DNA from: Nocardiopsis sp. TSRI0078
GTDB lineage: Bacteria > Actinomycetota > Actinomycetes > Streptosporangiales > Streptosporangiaceae
Direction: 5' to 3'
Assembly (NCBI RefSeq): GCF_001905145.1
Contig: NZ_LWLB01000023.1
Coordinates: forward strand, 248,001-312,000
DNA length: 64,000 nt
Shown: one piece after another, positions 16,337 through 27,300 of the stretch
Position numbering within the stretch: position 1 is the stretch's first letter
Layout: each line of letters starts with the position of its first letter
The notes under the pieces: generated by a model
The model's input: the letters and a program-made list of their open reading frames with translations, nothing else
Database searches by the model: none
Told to the model about the DNA's origin: nothing
Program-made: the position numbers and the translations under genes

Positions 16337-16444
16337 TGATCCTGCTTTCTGAACATGTGGAAGTGTGCGGATTTCGGGATTGTCGGGGCCCGGGAAGCGT
16401 TGCCGCGCTTTCCTGGGCCCTTCTGCGTGCAGCGGTGTTGACGG

Positions 16445-17008
16445 CTACGCGGTGGTGTTCCACAGGCTGCCGGTCAGGTCGTAGGCCAGGAAGAACCACA
16501 CCTGCCGGTAGTCGCAGATGCCGTTGTCACCCCAGGAGGTGGCGAAGGCGTCGACCATGGCCAGCCCACGCCCGGACTCGGCCGACAGGGCCGACCCGTT
16601 CGGGTCGGCGGTCAGGTGGGAGCGCTGGCCGAGAACGGCCTTCCTCTCGTCACGCGCCCCCTGGTCGCGGCAGGTCAGGCTCAGGCCGTCGCGGTGGCGC
16701 CGGCAGGTGAGGGTGTAGACCCCGAAGGGCTGGCCCGAGCGGGAGTGCCGGAGCGCGTTGTTGGCGAGTTCGCTGCCCAGGAGGGTGAACAGGTAGCGGT
16801 AGTCGACGTCGCGTTCGGCGGCGCAGGTGTCCAGGAACGCGCGCACCAGCGGGATGTACTGGGCCGAGCCGCCGAAGTCGTAGCGGCGGACACGATAGTG
16901 GGCACGGTCGGCCCGGCCGGTGAAGTAGTGGCGGCACCGAGGCGGAACCAGCTCACCGAGCGGGACGGTCACCTCGGGCAGACCGGTCAGGGGTGCGGTT
17001 GCGGGCAT
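16445..17008 (-). CDS. RsbW-like ATP-binding protein (HATPase_c_2 family)
   Basis: The start chosen is ATG 17008, which has GGAG about ten bases upstream; the frame is open further back but without a start supported by a ribosome site. The 187-residue protein shows a GHKL ATPase fold: the N-box LGSELANNALRHS at about 90-102 and the glycine loop ESGRGLAMVDAFATSWG near 145-160. These small proteins are abundant in Streptomyces and relatives, where they act as anti-sigma-like kinases or regulators. It is divergent from the XRE-DUF5753 gene at 17234, the usual arrangement. Confidence 0.8.
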   Translation of the reverse strand: MPATAPLTGLPEVTVPLGELVPPRCRHYFTGRADRAHYRVRRYDFGGSAQYIPLVRAFLDTCAAERDVDYRYLFTLLGSELANNALRHSRSGQPFGVYTLTCRRHRDGLSLTCRDQGARDERKAVLGQRSHLTADPNGSALSAESGRGLAMVDAFATSWGDNGICDYRQVWFFLAYDLTGSLWNTTA

Positions 17009-17170
17009 GACGAACAGACTCCTTGCGCGTGTGGAGCGGAACGGGGGTTCGGTGTGCCCGCAGGTGTGAGACCTTCGCGTTTCCCGATCAGCGGGAAGGG
17101 GCACGACGTAGCCTGACCAGTAGAGACTCTGTGTAGCAATCCGGTCACTGGCCACATCTTCAAGCTAGTA

Positions 17171-17210
17171 GTGAATCTCACTCACGTCAACATCGAGATA
17201 GGAGATTCAC
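17171..17210. promoter_or_regulatory. Inverted repeat, possible operator of the XRE gene
   Basis: GTGAATCTC at 17171-17179 and GAGATTCAC at 17202-17210 are perfect inverted copies with centres 31 bases apart. They lie in the region between the divergent ATPase (start 17008) and XRE (start 17234) genes. Their placement 24-63 bases before the XRE start suggests a self-regulatory binding site for that protein; this is inference. Confidence 0.6.
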
Positions 17211-17233
17211 CAGGAAAGAACTACACTGTCACC

Positions 17234-18094
17234 ATGCAGCGTCCTCACAGCCCCACCCTCCGCCGCCGACGCTTGTCCGCCGAGCTCAAGCGCGCCCGTA
17301 GCAACGCGAACCTGACCACCACTCAAGTGGTGAAGTCGCTCAAGTGGGCCACTGGCAAGCTGAGCAAGATTGAAACCGCCGAGACGCAGACGATCAAGGC
17401 CGACGATCTCGACAAGATGTTGGACCTGTACGAGATCAACGATCCGGCGAAGCGCGAAGCTCTGCACGCGCTGGCCAGGGATGCCAAAGTCCGAGGGTGG
17501 TGGTCAAATTACAAGGAGGTGTTCGGGCCTCAGTCGCTCCCGGACTTCGAAGCGGAGGCATCCGCCATCCGTACCTTCGAGTCCTCCGTGATTCCCGGGC
17601 TGCTACAGACGCCCGAGTACGCCATGGCTGTGTTTGAAGGCGGCCGGTATACCGGCGCCGAAGAGATCGAACGTCGCACTCAAGCACGTATGGAACGCCG
17701 GGAGATCTTGACCCGCTTCAACCCGGCCAAGTTCCGTGTGGTCCTTGATGAGGCGGCGCTACGTCGCTTCATGGGCGGCCGTGAGATCATGGCTGAGCAG
17801 ATGCGCCACCTGCTCTACATGGCCAAACTCCCCAACGTCGACCTTCAGGTCCTACCGTTTGCTGCTGGATCACATGCAGCGCTTGTTGCTCCCTTCAGCA
17901 TCTTGGAGTTCCCAGATCCGTTGGACCTGCCCATCGTGTTCGTGGACACCGCCACAGACGGCCTTTTCTTGGAGGAACCGGAAGAGGTCGAGCAGCATAC
18001 TGTTACCTACAGCGATGTCCAGGGTTCAGCGCTGAGCACCGCACAGTCAGCAAGGTTCATCACTGACGTCCTGAAATCCCTAGAGAGCAAATGA
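17234..18094 (+). CDS. XRE-family regulator with DUF5753 domain
   Basis: The 286-residue protein starts at ATG 17234 (MQRPHSPTLRRRRLS). Residues about 8-70 are a Xre helix-turn-helix (LSAELKRARSNANLTTTQV, then ATGKLSKIETAE). The remainder is the DUF5753 sensor-like domain, recognisable from VIPGLLQTPEYAMAVF, RMERREIL and VVLDEAALRRFMGG. Such proteins pair with a following DUF397 gene and an RsbW-like ATPase in actinomycetes and regulate development or secondary metabolism. The frame is open back to 17171, but the upstream 21 codons overlap the repeat and are not coding-like. The stop overlaps the DUF397 start (ATGA). Confidence 0.9.
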   Translation: MQRPHSPTLRRRRLSAELKRARSNANLTTTQVVKSLKWATGKLSKIETAETQTIKADDLDKMLDLYEINDPAKREALHALARDAKVRGWWSNYKEVFGPQSLPDFEAEASAIRTFESSVIPGLLQTPEYAMAVFEGGRYTGAEEIERRTQARMERREILTRFNPAKFRVVLDEAALRRFMGGREIMAEQMRHLLYMAKLPNVDLQVLPFAAGSHAALVAPFSILEFPDPLDLPIVFVDTATDGLFLEEPEEVEQHTVTYSDVQGSALSTAQSARFITDVLKSLESK

Positions 18095-18270
18095 TGATCA
18101 ACGATCTGGTGTTCCGGAAGAGCAGCTACAGCGGCCAGAGCCAGAACTGCGTCGAGGTCGCCGACCTGCCCTGTGGCGCGGCCGTCCGGGACTCCAAGAA
18201 CCCGGCCAGGGGCCACCTCCCCTTCCCCGCCGCCGAGTGGGACGCCTTCCTCGCCATCGCCCGCAGCTGA
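18091..18270 (+). CDS. DUF397 protein
   Basis: A 59-residue frame begins at ATG 18091 inside the stop of the XRE gene; ATG 18094 is an equally possible start. It has the DUF397 hallmarks: FRKSSYSGQSQNCVEVAD near the start, VRDSKNPARGHLPF in the middle and WDAFLAIAR at the end. DUF397 proteins are small partners of XRE-DUF5753 regulators and are translated with them. The function is known only as regulatory, by association. Confidence 0.92.
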   Translation: MMINDLVFRKSSYSGQSQNCVEVADLPCGAAVRDSKNPARGHLPFPAAEWDAFLAIARS

Positions 18271-18312
18271 CCTCCTCAGCCCCCACACCCCACAAGGCCT
18301 GAAAACCCAAGA

Positions 18313-18339
18313 GCCCCGGCTTCGCTCCGAAGCCGGGGC
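18313..18339. terminator. Perfect 12-bp hairpin, bidirectional terminator
   Basis: GCCCCGGCTTCG at 18313-18324 and CGAAGCCGGGGC at 18328-18339 form a stem with a 3-base loop. It is between the DUF397 stop (18270) and the stop of the opposing EVE-like gene (18351), so it can end both transcripts and marks the left border of the large defence island. Confidence 0.85.
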
Positions 18340-18350
18340 CGTGCTCGTCG

Positions 18351-18899
18351 CTACCGGCCTGAGACGGCCAGGCGCACCTTCTCCACGTACTCCGGCACGA
18401 GGTCCTCAGGAGCACCAGCGGCCTTGTTGATCTCTTGTGTGAGGAGATCCGCGTCCGCCGCGCTGAGCTGGAGCAGCGGCCGACGCAGCCGGACCGCCCA
18501 CGCGCCGGGGCGCGTGTCCGGGAACGCCTCCATCCGGGGCACGAGCGGAACCAGCTCCACACCGGTCCGGTACGGGCTGAGCGCCTCCATCCGAAGCCCG
18601 CAACCGCGGGTGAAGTCCCGCCCGGCTATGGTCACCGGCTCGTCGTAGGCGCGGACGGGCGAGGTGACCTTGGCCAGGCCGATCACCCTCGTCCGGTCCC
18701 GCGTGGGGTTGTGCCAGCAGCCCCGCGTCGTGAGCAGGAGGAGCCGGTCACCGACCTTGAGCCGCTCCACCTCCGCCCGCCGCGTCGCGGGAAAGGCCAT
18801 CCGCGAGGTGCGCAGGACCCATGCCACGGCCTCTCGTTCACTGAGGATCAGCAGGTAGGTGTTGGCGGGTTCGGGTTCGGTGTGCATGTCCGGGCTCAT
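18351..18899 (-). CDS. EVE/PUA-like protein at the end of the minus-strand DISARM operon
   Basis: The 182-residue protein is read from ATG 18899 (MSPDMHTEPEPANTYLL); ATG 18887 is an alternative. The core has the EVE/PUA-like pattern: a first strand TYLLILSEREAVAWVL, then VERLKVGDRLLLLTTRGCWH, then RVIGLAKVTSPV, ending in WAVRLRRPLLQLSAADADLL. EVE and related domains bind modified bases and recur in defence islands as readers of modified DNA. Its start lies 64 bases after the stop of the UvrD-like gene on the same strand, so it is probably the last gene of the drmD-to-uvrD transcription unit. The target and role are inferred. Confidence 0.65.
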   Translation of the reverse strand: MSPDMHTEPEPANTYLLILSEREAVAWVLRTSRMAFPATRRAEVERLKVGDRLLLLTTRGCWHNPTRDRTRVIGLAKVTSPVRAYDEPVTIAGRDFTRGCGLRMEALSPYRTGVELVPLVPRMEAFPDTRPGAWAVRLRRPLLQLSAADADLLTQEINKAAGAPEDLVPEYVEKVRLAVSGR

Positions 18900-18963
18900 A
18901 TCCGGTCCAGGATCCCACAGGGGCGGGAGGGGCGCGGGCACGCCGCCCCTTCCTCGCCCTCGG

Positions 18964-21342
18964 TCACAGCAGCGCGCCCGGGGGTTTGAACAGGCCCCCG
19001 TCCTCGAAACCGTCGCCCTCGGCCTCCGCCGCACGCACGGCCTTCTTGGGCAGCAACGGACTGGGGTCGCCGTGCCAGGACACCAGCAGCGAGTCCCTCG
19101 CACGGGTGGCGGCCACGAACAGCAGGGAACGCGTCTTCTGGGTCTCCAACCGGTACCTCGGTGCGTCGTTGGCGCGCAGGCGCTCCAGGCCGGTTCGCGG
19201 CACCAATCCCTCACTCACCGCGCCGATGGCCATGTGCTGGTACTCCAGCCCCTTGAAGCGGTGCAGGGTCCCCACGTGCACGGCCTCCTCGTACCCCGGA
19301 GGGGGCCCGTCCTTGCCGAGGGCCGCCGCGCGGACCCCGGCCCTGACCAGGGCCTGCTGTACCTCGTTCACCTCGTTACCGGTCGGTACCGCGATGGCCA
19401 CCGAGGCGGCCCGGCCGTCCCGCTCCACCTGTTCCTGGGCCCAGGCGGCCAGGGCGTCGCGTTCGGCCGCCCAGGTGGGTGAACCGCTGAACCCGGGCCG
19501 GGGACCGCGCAGCACCGACCGGTAGCCGTCCAGGGTGTCGGTGCCCTCGTCCAGGTCGTCCCAGGTCTCGTCGCCGAGCAGCCCGAGAGCGGAGCCCAGG
19601 ATCTCACGGGTGGTGCGGTAGCTGAGGGTCAGCCGGGCCGAGCGCCCCCGGATCTCGATGCCCAGGGCCCCGAGGGACACCCGGTTGTCGTAGATGCGCT
19701 GGTGGGTGTCGCCGACCAGGAAGATGTCGTTGTCGGTGCGGTCCACCATGGCCCGCAGCAGGGTCCAGTGGGCCGAGCTGAGGTCCTGGGCCTCGTCCAC
19801 GACGATGTGCCGGTACCGGAACCGCAGGTTCATGGACGACTGGTCCCGGTGGTGCAGCATCGGGCCGCCCTGCGCCTCGCGGCGGCGGTTGGTCTCGATC
19901 TTGGCTGCCCGGTCCCCCTCCACCTGGGCGGCGGCCTCGGCGATCTGCCGGTAGCTCCACACACCGCGTTCCTCCAGGCGCATGGTGAAGCGCTCCACCA
20001 ACTGCCAGATCTCCGCGCGCTGGGCCCGGCTGATGCGCTGCCCGCGCCCGGCCCGGCGGGCCCGGAAGTACTCACCCCGGGAACGCAGGCTCTGGCCGAG
20101 GATGACCTGGTTCCACTCGTCGTTGAGGAACTCGGCGCTCCAGCGCTGTTCACCGACCTCGGTGAGCATGCTCCGCCACTCGCGCAGCACCTGGTTGTCG
20201 TTGATGGGCGTCCGTCCCCGGCCGCCCTGCCCGCTCTCGGTGACGATCCGGGACACCAGGCGGTCGATGTTGACGATGTCGACCCGGTCGGCCACCTCCT
20301 GACCGGCCAGGTCGAGCAGGCGGCGGCGCAGGTCCGCGGCGAGGTTGGTGTTGTAGGTGGTCAGCAGGACGGCCTTGGACCGGCCGGGCGGAAGCTGCTC
20401 CACCAGGTGCTTGACCCGGTGCAGGGCGACGATGGTCTTGCCCGTGCCGGGGCCGCCGGTGACCCGGGCGGGGCCCCGGTAGTGACGCCTGACGAGCTTC
20501 TCCTGGGCGGGGTGCAGGAACACCTTCCAGGCGGCGAAGTCGTCGTCCAGCACCTCGCGCAGGTCGGTGTCGGAGGTGGTGACGCGGGTGGAGGTCCGGG
20601 CCAGGGCCGCCGGGTAGTCGGTGGTGTCGACGGGCTCCTCGGCGGCGACCGGACCGGTGATCTCGGCCATCACCTGGTCGAAGCCCTTGCCGTCGGCGAG
20701 GGCCAGGAGCACGTCCTCGGTGTGGCCCGGCGCACCGTAGACCAACTCCAGCAACTGGCTGTCGGAGGTCACGGCCAGGGCGTCGTCGATGAGTCCCTCG
20801 GCCACACCCAGCTCGCGCAGCTGCTCGGCGGTGTGGTCGGCGAAGAGCGGAGCCGCCGCCTTCCCGACTCCGGACTCGTCGGCCCCGGAGGACTCCTCGG
20901 GCTCGGAACCGGGTGCGGGGACCTCCTCGGCCGCGGGAGCGGGGGCGGGTTCCGGAACGGCCGGGTGCGCGGGCGGCGCCTCCTCGGTCACCTCCCGGGA
21001 CTCGACGATGCCGAAGATCTCCAGGGCGCCGGTGACCGCGTTGACCTCGTAGCGGAACCGGTCCAGGTGGTCGTAGACGTGGTTGCGGTGGCGGACCCCG
21101 ACGAGGATGTAGTCGCTGTCGCCCACGTGGAAGAGCAGCGCGCGGTAGTCGGCGTTCACCCGCGCCGAGTACAGCCGGTCGTGGCCTTCGAGGGCCTTGA
21201 ACCTCAGGCCGGTGAGCTTGGGGTTCTCCCGGAACTTGTACTGGAAGTCGTAGAGCGCCCCCTTCACGTTCTGGGGGAGTTTGCGGATCTGCTTGTCGGC
21301 CTTGTCCAGCAGCCGCAGTGTGGTCCTGCCCTGCACGCTCAT
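18964..21342 (-). CDS. UvrD-type helicase with RelE/ParE-like N-terminal domain
   Basis: This 792-residue protein has a small first domain (about 1-95: LLDKADKQIRKLPQNVKGAL, RFKALEGHDRLYSARVNADYR, DYILVGVRHRNHVYD) with the strand and charge pattern of RelE/ParE-type ribonuclease toxins. A Pro/Glu-rich linker (about 118-165) follows, then a superfamily-1 helicase with Walker A GGPGTGKT at 296-303, a VVDEAQDLSS Walker B and the late motifs FKGLEYQHMAIG and LLFVAATRARDSLLVS. The ATG start has GAAGGG upstream and is four bases after the stop of the large helicase gene, so it is part of the same transcript. UvrD-like helicases with accessory domains are common in defence islands; unwinding or end processing is likely, and a toxin role for the N-terminus is only a possibility. 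Confidence 0.8.
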   Translation of the reverse strand: MSVQGRTTLRLLDKADKQIRKLPQNVKGALYDFQYKFRENPKLTGLRFKALEGHDRLYSARVNADYRALLFHVGDSDYILVGVRHRNHVYDHLDRFRYEVNAVTGALEIFGIVESREVTEEAPPAHPAVPEPAPAPAAEEVPAPGSEPEESSGADESGVGKAAAPLFADHTAEQLRELGVAEGLIDDALAVTSDSQLLELVYGAPGHTEDVLLALADGKGFDQVMAEITGPVAAEEPVDTTDYPAALARTSTRVTTSDTDLREVLDDDFAAWKVFLHPAQEKLVRRHYRGPARVTGGPGTGKTIVALHRVKHLVEQLPPGRSKAVLLTTYNTNLAADLRRRLLDLAGQEVADRVDIVNIDRLVSRIVTESGQGGRGRTPINDNQVLREWRSMLTEVGEQRWSAEFLNDEWNQVILGQSLRSRGEYFRARRAGRGQRISRAQRAEIWQLVERFTMRLEERGVWSYRQIAEAAAQVEGDRAAKIETNRRREAQGGPMLHHRDQSSMNLRFRYRHIVVDEAQDLSSAHWTLLRAMVDRTDNDIFLVGDTHQRIYDNRVSLGALGIEIRGRSARLTLSYRTTREILGSALGLLGDETWDDLDEGTDTLDGYRSVLRGPRPGFSGSPTWAAERDALAAWAQEQVERDGRAASVAIAVPTGNEVNEVQQALVRAGVRAAALGKDGPPPGYEEAVHVGTLHRFKGLEYQHMAIGAVSEGLVPRTGLERLRANDAPRYRLETQKTRSLLFVAATRARDSLLVSWHGDPSPLLPKKAVRAAEAEGDGFEDGGLFKPPGALL

Positions 21343-21346
21343 CCCT

Positions 21347-24300
21347 TCACCGCTGTCGTCGTGTCGTCGTCACGGCCGCCGCCGGGGGCCGGTCGGCGCT
21401 GGAGGCCAGTATGCTCAGCAGCTCCGGCAGCTCCCATCCGGTGGCCTCCCTGGCCCGCCATCCCTGCTCGGCGAAGGCGGCGTCACCGCGTTCGCGCTCC
21501 TCGGCGCCGACCAGATCGGCGGGCAGCACCACGGCCACCCGCTGTTCGACCCAGGCCAGCTCCGCGGGCCACAGTCCGCCGTCCAGTTCGTAACCGACCT
21601 CGGGGAGGGGGGCACCGGCGCGCGCCAGGCCTTCGGCGAGCGCGCGCAGGCCGGGGGCGTCGGTGTCCACCAGGTCGAGCGTCTCCTCCCACTCCGGGAT
21701 GAGGTTCTCCTGGTCGCCGTGGAGACTCTCGGGAGTGGCCACGACGAGCCCGGGGGTCTGCCCGGGAAGGGTCCGGTCCAGGCGTGCGCTGACGAGGGTG
21801 TCGCCGAACAGCTCCTCGCGCTCGGCCTCGTCGAGGGGGCGTCGGGCGATGCTCTCATCGAGGCTGTCCCCGCCCAGCGCCCTCAGGACGACGGCGTCGA
21901 AGGAGTCCAGTTCCGTCAGGGCGATCTGGGCCCCGTCACCCTGCTGCGCCGGCAGGAACTGGACGAGGTTGCCCCAGTACAGCCAGGCCTTCCAGCGGCG
22001 CTTGTGGGCTTCGGTGTCGGCCGCGACCGTCTTCTCGCGGTCGTCGAGGACGGTGAGGCCGGTGACGGATTTGGTGGCCTTGCTGAGCAGCGCCACCACC
22101 TGGCAGCCCGCGTCGTCGCGGCCCCGCATCACCAGGCACTCACCGCCGGAGGCGGGCGGGGGCAGGGGTTCCCCCCGCAGCAGGGAGGTCATGTGCGGAG
22201 CCAGTGCCACGCCCGTGCCGTTGGTCTTCTCCGTTTTCCGCGCCCCGGCGATCCCGGCGACGGCCGCGGCGGCGCGCCCGCCCCAGACCCTCTGGTCGGG
22301 ATCGGTGAGGTAGGCGAGAAGGGTCCGGGCGGGGCTGGTCCACACCAGGTTCTCCAGCTCCTTGGGGTCGCCCTTGCCGAACATCTGCTGGGCGGCCATC
22401 CGGCCCTTGGGACCGTAGGGCCGCCACACCGGGTCGTGGAAGGTCTTCTTCTCCTCCAGGAAGTCGATGTCGTCCCAGGTGAGCTGGAAGACGGTGATGC
22501 CGTGGGCGCGCAGCCGGGCGCGTTTCGCGGCGTCGCCGGCGATCCGGTTCCTGCTCGGGGAGGCGTGGTAGCGGTAGCCGTCCAGGTAGACGGCGACCTG
22601 TTGCCCCTCGGAGTCCAGGCGGCGGAACACCACGTCGGGGCGGGTGCCCCCGATGGTGTTCTGCAGGACGACCTCCCAGCTGATGACGCCGTGCTCGGGG
22701 GTGTCCAGGCGCAGGACCGCCTTCTTGCGGCCGCGTTCCTGCCCCTCCCGGCGGAAGGAGCGGGAGGACCCGCCCTGTGCGGCCCAGCGCTCCAGGGCCC
22801 CGAGGAAACGCCCTTCGAGCTCGCTCTCGACCTGGTCCCACAGCGAGATGAGGCCGGTGTGGGCGACCGTGGCGGTGCGCCAGTCATCGAGCAGGTCGTC
22901 GAGCATCTCCTGGGCCGTGTTCCGGTCGGCGAAGGGGAACTCCTGATCCCTGACGTGGGCGAGCAGGCAGCGGTGGCAGGCCGCGCGGCCGCCGACGCTG
23001 TCCCCGCACCCGCACTCGCGGAGGGCCTCGCGGGCGTTGGTGAGGACCTTGTGGATGCCCTCGGCACCCGACGAACGCAGGTTGAGGTAGCCGCTGCCGC
23101 CGGGCAGGGTGTCGTAGACGACCAGGTAGCGGCGCTGGTGGCCGGTCTGGCTGTCGGGCATCGTGGCCACGACGGCGTCCAGGTGGTCCAGGGCGCCGCC
23201 GTAGACGCGGGCGAACCCGGCCATGAGGGCGGCCTTGAAACTCACCATGCGTTCGACTGTGTGCACGGTGGCCACAGGCAACAGGATGCGCAGCGCCTCG
23301 GTGCGCAGGGTGTGCGCCAGGATCAGCGGCACGTGGTCGACGGCGTCGCCGCGCCGCTGCGGGCACCAGGGGCGGTGGTAGCTGCGGCTGGAGTCGTAGC
23401 GGCTGCCGAGCAGGTCGCTGACGGCCTCCTTGGGTTCGCCGGGGGTGGCGCCCCCGCACGAGCGGCAGACGTGGAAGGGGTTGACGTCGACCTGTTCCCC
23501 GGCGAAGGAGATCCTGCCCGCGTCGGTACCCCTGGCGCGCTGTCGGCCGAGGTTGAAGTGGCGCACGGTCGCGGCGCGGGTGAACTCCACGCCGAAGGCC
23601 TGCTTGTGGTGGCGCCAGGCCCCGCTCTCGATCCGGTCCTGGGGGATGTCCACGGTGGTGGTGGTCTCGTAGAACTCGCGGCGGCGGTCGTCGTGGTCGT
23701 CGCGGATCAGCGCGTCGTCGCGCCGGTCGCGGGCGTGGACCCGGGTGGGTTCCAGGACCTGGTGGAGGCAGCTGCGGTCACCGATGAAGGTGTTGCCGCA
23801 CCGGGGGCAGGGAGAGGTGTCGGTCTCGGCCTCGGAGGTGCGTACGAACCCGCAGCCGGGGCATATCCGCCAGGGGTGGAAGGCCTGCCGGTTGCGGGAG
23901 CCGATGTCCAGGCCGTCCACGGTGTGCTGGAAACCGCGGACGTAGTAGTGGTTGCCGGGGGCGAACTCGGTGAGGGCGACCCGTGCGGGCCGGGTGTACT
24001 CGCGCACCTCGGAGCGGTGGACGCGGTCGCCGTCGGGGCCCTCCTCGTCCCAGACGAGGGTGGCCTCCAGCTCGGTGGCGGTGTCGATGAGCGAGTAGTT
24101 GGGCAGCACCCCGTACTCGACGAGGGCGCCGTGGGCGCTGGTGCGGCCGATCTCGCCGATACGCCTCTGCACGGCGAACCGCTCGGCCCTCAGGGCGCGT
24201 TTGCGCTGCTTCTGCTCGGGGTCGGTGTCGAGCAGGTCGTCGATGGTCCGGCCGACGTTGGCCACGCGTTCGCGCAGTTCGTCGAGGCGTTCGGCCCAGG

Positions 24301-27300
24301 CCAGTTCGACCGCCTCGATCTTGTCCCCGACACCCCTCTGGGCGAAGTCGCGCAGCTGGGCGGCGGCGTCGTCGTCCACGCCCTGGCCCGCGCCGGTGAA
24401 CAGGGCGAGGAAGTCCTCGACCAGGCGGGGACCGTGGGCCTGCGCGGAGGGGACGAATCCGCGCAGCCAGCCCAGGTCGCCGAACAGGTCGGCGGCGCGG
24501 CGGGGCAGCGCGGACACCCCGGGCAGGTGGCCGCGGGCGGCCAGGTCGAGCAGGTGGGCGACGTACTGGCGGCGCAGGATCTCCACCGCCGAGGGGAAGC
24601 TGCCCGGGGGTTCGATCCGCCCGGCGATCATGTCGCGGGGTTCCTGCAGGTAGTAGCGCTCGCGCGCGCGGCGGCCCACCAGGGTGAGCAGGAGCGCGTT
24701 GCCCGAGCGGCGGCCGGCGCGGCCCGCGCGCTGCACGTAGTTGGCGGGGCCGTGCGGCAGGGAGCCGAGGATGACGGCGGACAGGTCGCCGATGTCGATG
24801 CCGAGTTCGAGGGTGGGGGTGGCGGACAGGACGTTGGGGTCGGTGTAGCGGGCACCCCTGGTGAAGGCCTCCTCGACGCGTTCGCGCTGGGCCCGGGTGA
24901 GCTGGCCGGTGTGCTCAGCGGTGGTGACACGGAACGGCTGGGTCCTTCCGTACAGCCGACGGTAGTAGTCGTTGCGGAAGCGCACGTCCTCGTCGAGGCC
25001 GAGGGCGCCCGAGCACCGGTAGCGGGGGCAGCGGGCCCCCTCCCAGTCGGGTTGGTCGTCGGTGTGGACGGTCTGGCGCCAGTGGCACACCGGGCAGATC
25101 AGTCCGGCCTTGGTCACCTCGTCATCGGCGATGCGGCTGACCTGGATGTGTCCGGGAGTGAGCCCGTAGACGCGGGTGGCGTTGTCCTGGGTGGCGAAGC
25201 GGCTGACGACGCCCTCGTCGTGGAGCAGGTCCAGCAGGCGGCCCAGGTAGCGGGTGGCGGCGTCGGCGGGCATCCCCAGGCACCGGGTCGTCCAGTCCTG
25301 GTACCAGGTGCCCTTGCCCGCGATGGAGTCGAACTCGCTGCCGTTCTTGGCACGGTCCAGCAGGAAGCGCGGGGCGGGCAGGGCAGCGCCGCCCCGGGGT
25401 TTGGGGAAGGCGGGCATGCCGTCGGGGCGCTTGCCCCAGATGGCGCCGTAGCGGCTGGTGCCCGCGTTGTGGATCCACTTCTGGAGCCAGTGGTGGCTGA
25501 TGCCGCCGCGCGTGCGGATGCGTTCGAGGAGGCCGCGCAGGTAGCCGCGGAAGACCCGGAGGTCGGGCAGGCCGGTGAGGGCCTCGCTGCTGTGCCGGAG
25601 CAGGTCGCGGGCCAGGGCGGCGGTCCGGTCGGGGTCGTCCAGGCGGACGCGGGCGACGGCGGTGCGGGTGAGTTCCAGGGTCCGGCCCTGGCGGGAGCGC
25701 AGGCCCAGTTCCAGGACGGCGGTGAAGGCGAGGCGTTCGCCGACCATCGTCCACTGCCGGACGGTGCCGGTGCTCTCCCCGGCCAGGAGTTCGTCGATGC
25801 CCTTCTGGTCGTGCAGGTCGGGCGGGACCACGCAGGCCAGGTAGGCGGGGTCCTCGGCGCGTCTGACGGTGTCGGCGATGAGGTCGTTGAGGTCCTTGGG
25901 GGTGCCGTCGTCCTCAAGGGAGGAGGTGAGCAGGGAGCGGGCGGAGAAGGTGTAGGAGCGGTTGGAGACGAATCCGGCCCGGTGGGCGGCGTCCTGCACC
26001 GAGTCGCTGAAAACGAGGGTCTTGGGTTTGTCTCCGTCGTGGGTGAGCTGGCCGCCGGTGAACAGCTCGGTGACGGCGACCGAGGCCAGGGCGGCCAGCC
26101 CTGAGCCGAGGAAGCGGGTGCCCTGGTCGGCGTCGCAGACCGGGCAGCGGTCGTTCTCGGCCGCGCGGAAGGCCTCGCTGTCGTGGCGCAGGTCGGCGTG
26201 GACGAACACCCCGTCGAGTTCGCCCGCGTCGTAGGCGGCGATGTCCCGGGGACCGACCGGGCGCACGTGCGTACCGGAGGAGTTGAGCACGAGCACGGCG
26301 TGGTCGGAGGTGCTCTCCATGGCCTCCTTGAGGGTGGCGTGCATGAACGGGCGCAGACGCCGCTTCTCGGTGACCGCGGTGCGGTAGACCTTCTCCGGTG
26401 CGCTGATCAGGTCGTGGGGGGTGGACTCGGGGGATACCGCGGCCCAGCCGGAGCGCCCGCAGTGGCGGCAGTAGACCGCCGGGAGGTGGGACCGGCCCAG
26501 GGTACCGGTGGTGGTGTGACCGTCCTGGGAGGGCGGGCTCTGTCCGTGCCAGGTGAAGGCGGCCCGGTCGGAGACGGCGCGCAGCAGCTGGGAGATCGCG
26601 CGGACCCACAGGTGGGCCTCCACGGTCACCAGCGGCTGTTGCCTCTGGTCCTCGGGCACGTCGGGGTCGCGGGCGGTGGACAGCAGCGCCACGTAGCGGG
26701 ACAGCGCCTCGGCGGTGAGTTCGGGGCTGCTGCGCAGGGTCCGTCCCCACTCGTAGGCGCCGTTCTTGGGCAGGTGTTCGAGGATCTCGTCCTGGGAGCG
26801 CACCGAGCCGTCGAGGATCTCCAGGATCGCCTTGGTGAGGATGTGGCCGCGCAGAACCCGACCCAGTTCCCTGGGGGTGAGGTCGTCCCGTCCGGTGAAG
26901 GCCGCCATGATCGGGCCCATCCGGTCCGGGTCGCCGTGCGGGGCGGGCAGGTTGGCGACGCGGACGGGGTTGGGAACCGGCAGCTCGTATTCGAGCCCGC
27001 CCATGAACTCGTCGATGGACAGCCGGTCCTCGCCCACCACCGCGTCGGGGCCGAACTCGGTGGCGAAGACGATCGCGGCCACCTCGCGGATGGCGGCGCC
27101 GGACCCGTCGCCGCCGTCGTCCTGGCCGAGGGTGGCGCTGGTGGCCACCGGGCAGATGCCGCCCAGGGGGCGGCCGGGGCGTGCCTGGCCGGTGGCGGCG
27201 GACAGGCGGCGCAGCAGCATGGCCACGTCGGTGCCCTGGGCGCCGTCGTAGGTGTGGAACTCGTCGACCACCACGTACGTGAGCTCCGAGCCCTGCCACA

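Noticed and set aside
21281..26104. A 1607-codon open frame on the plus strand
   Set aside because: It is the mirror of the large DUF1998 helicase gene. Its product is a low-complexity Gly/Ala/Val-rich string typical of antisense frames in high-GC DNA, whereas the minus strand shows intact helicase motifs.
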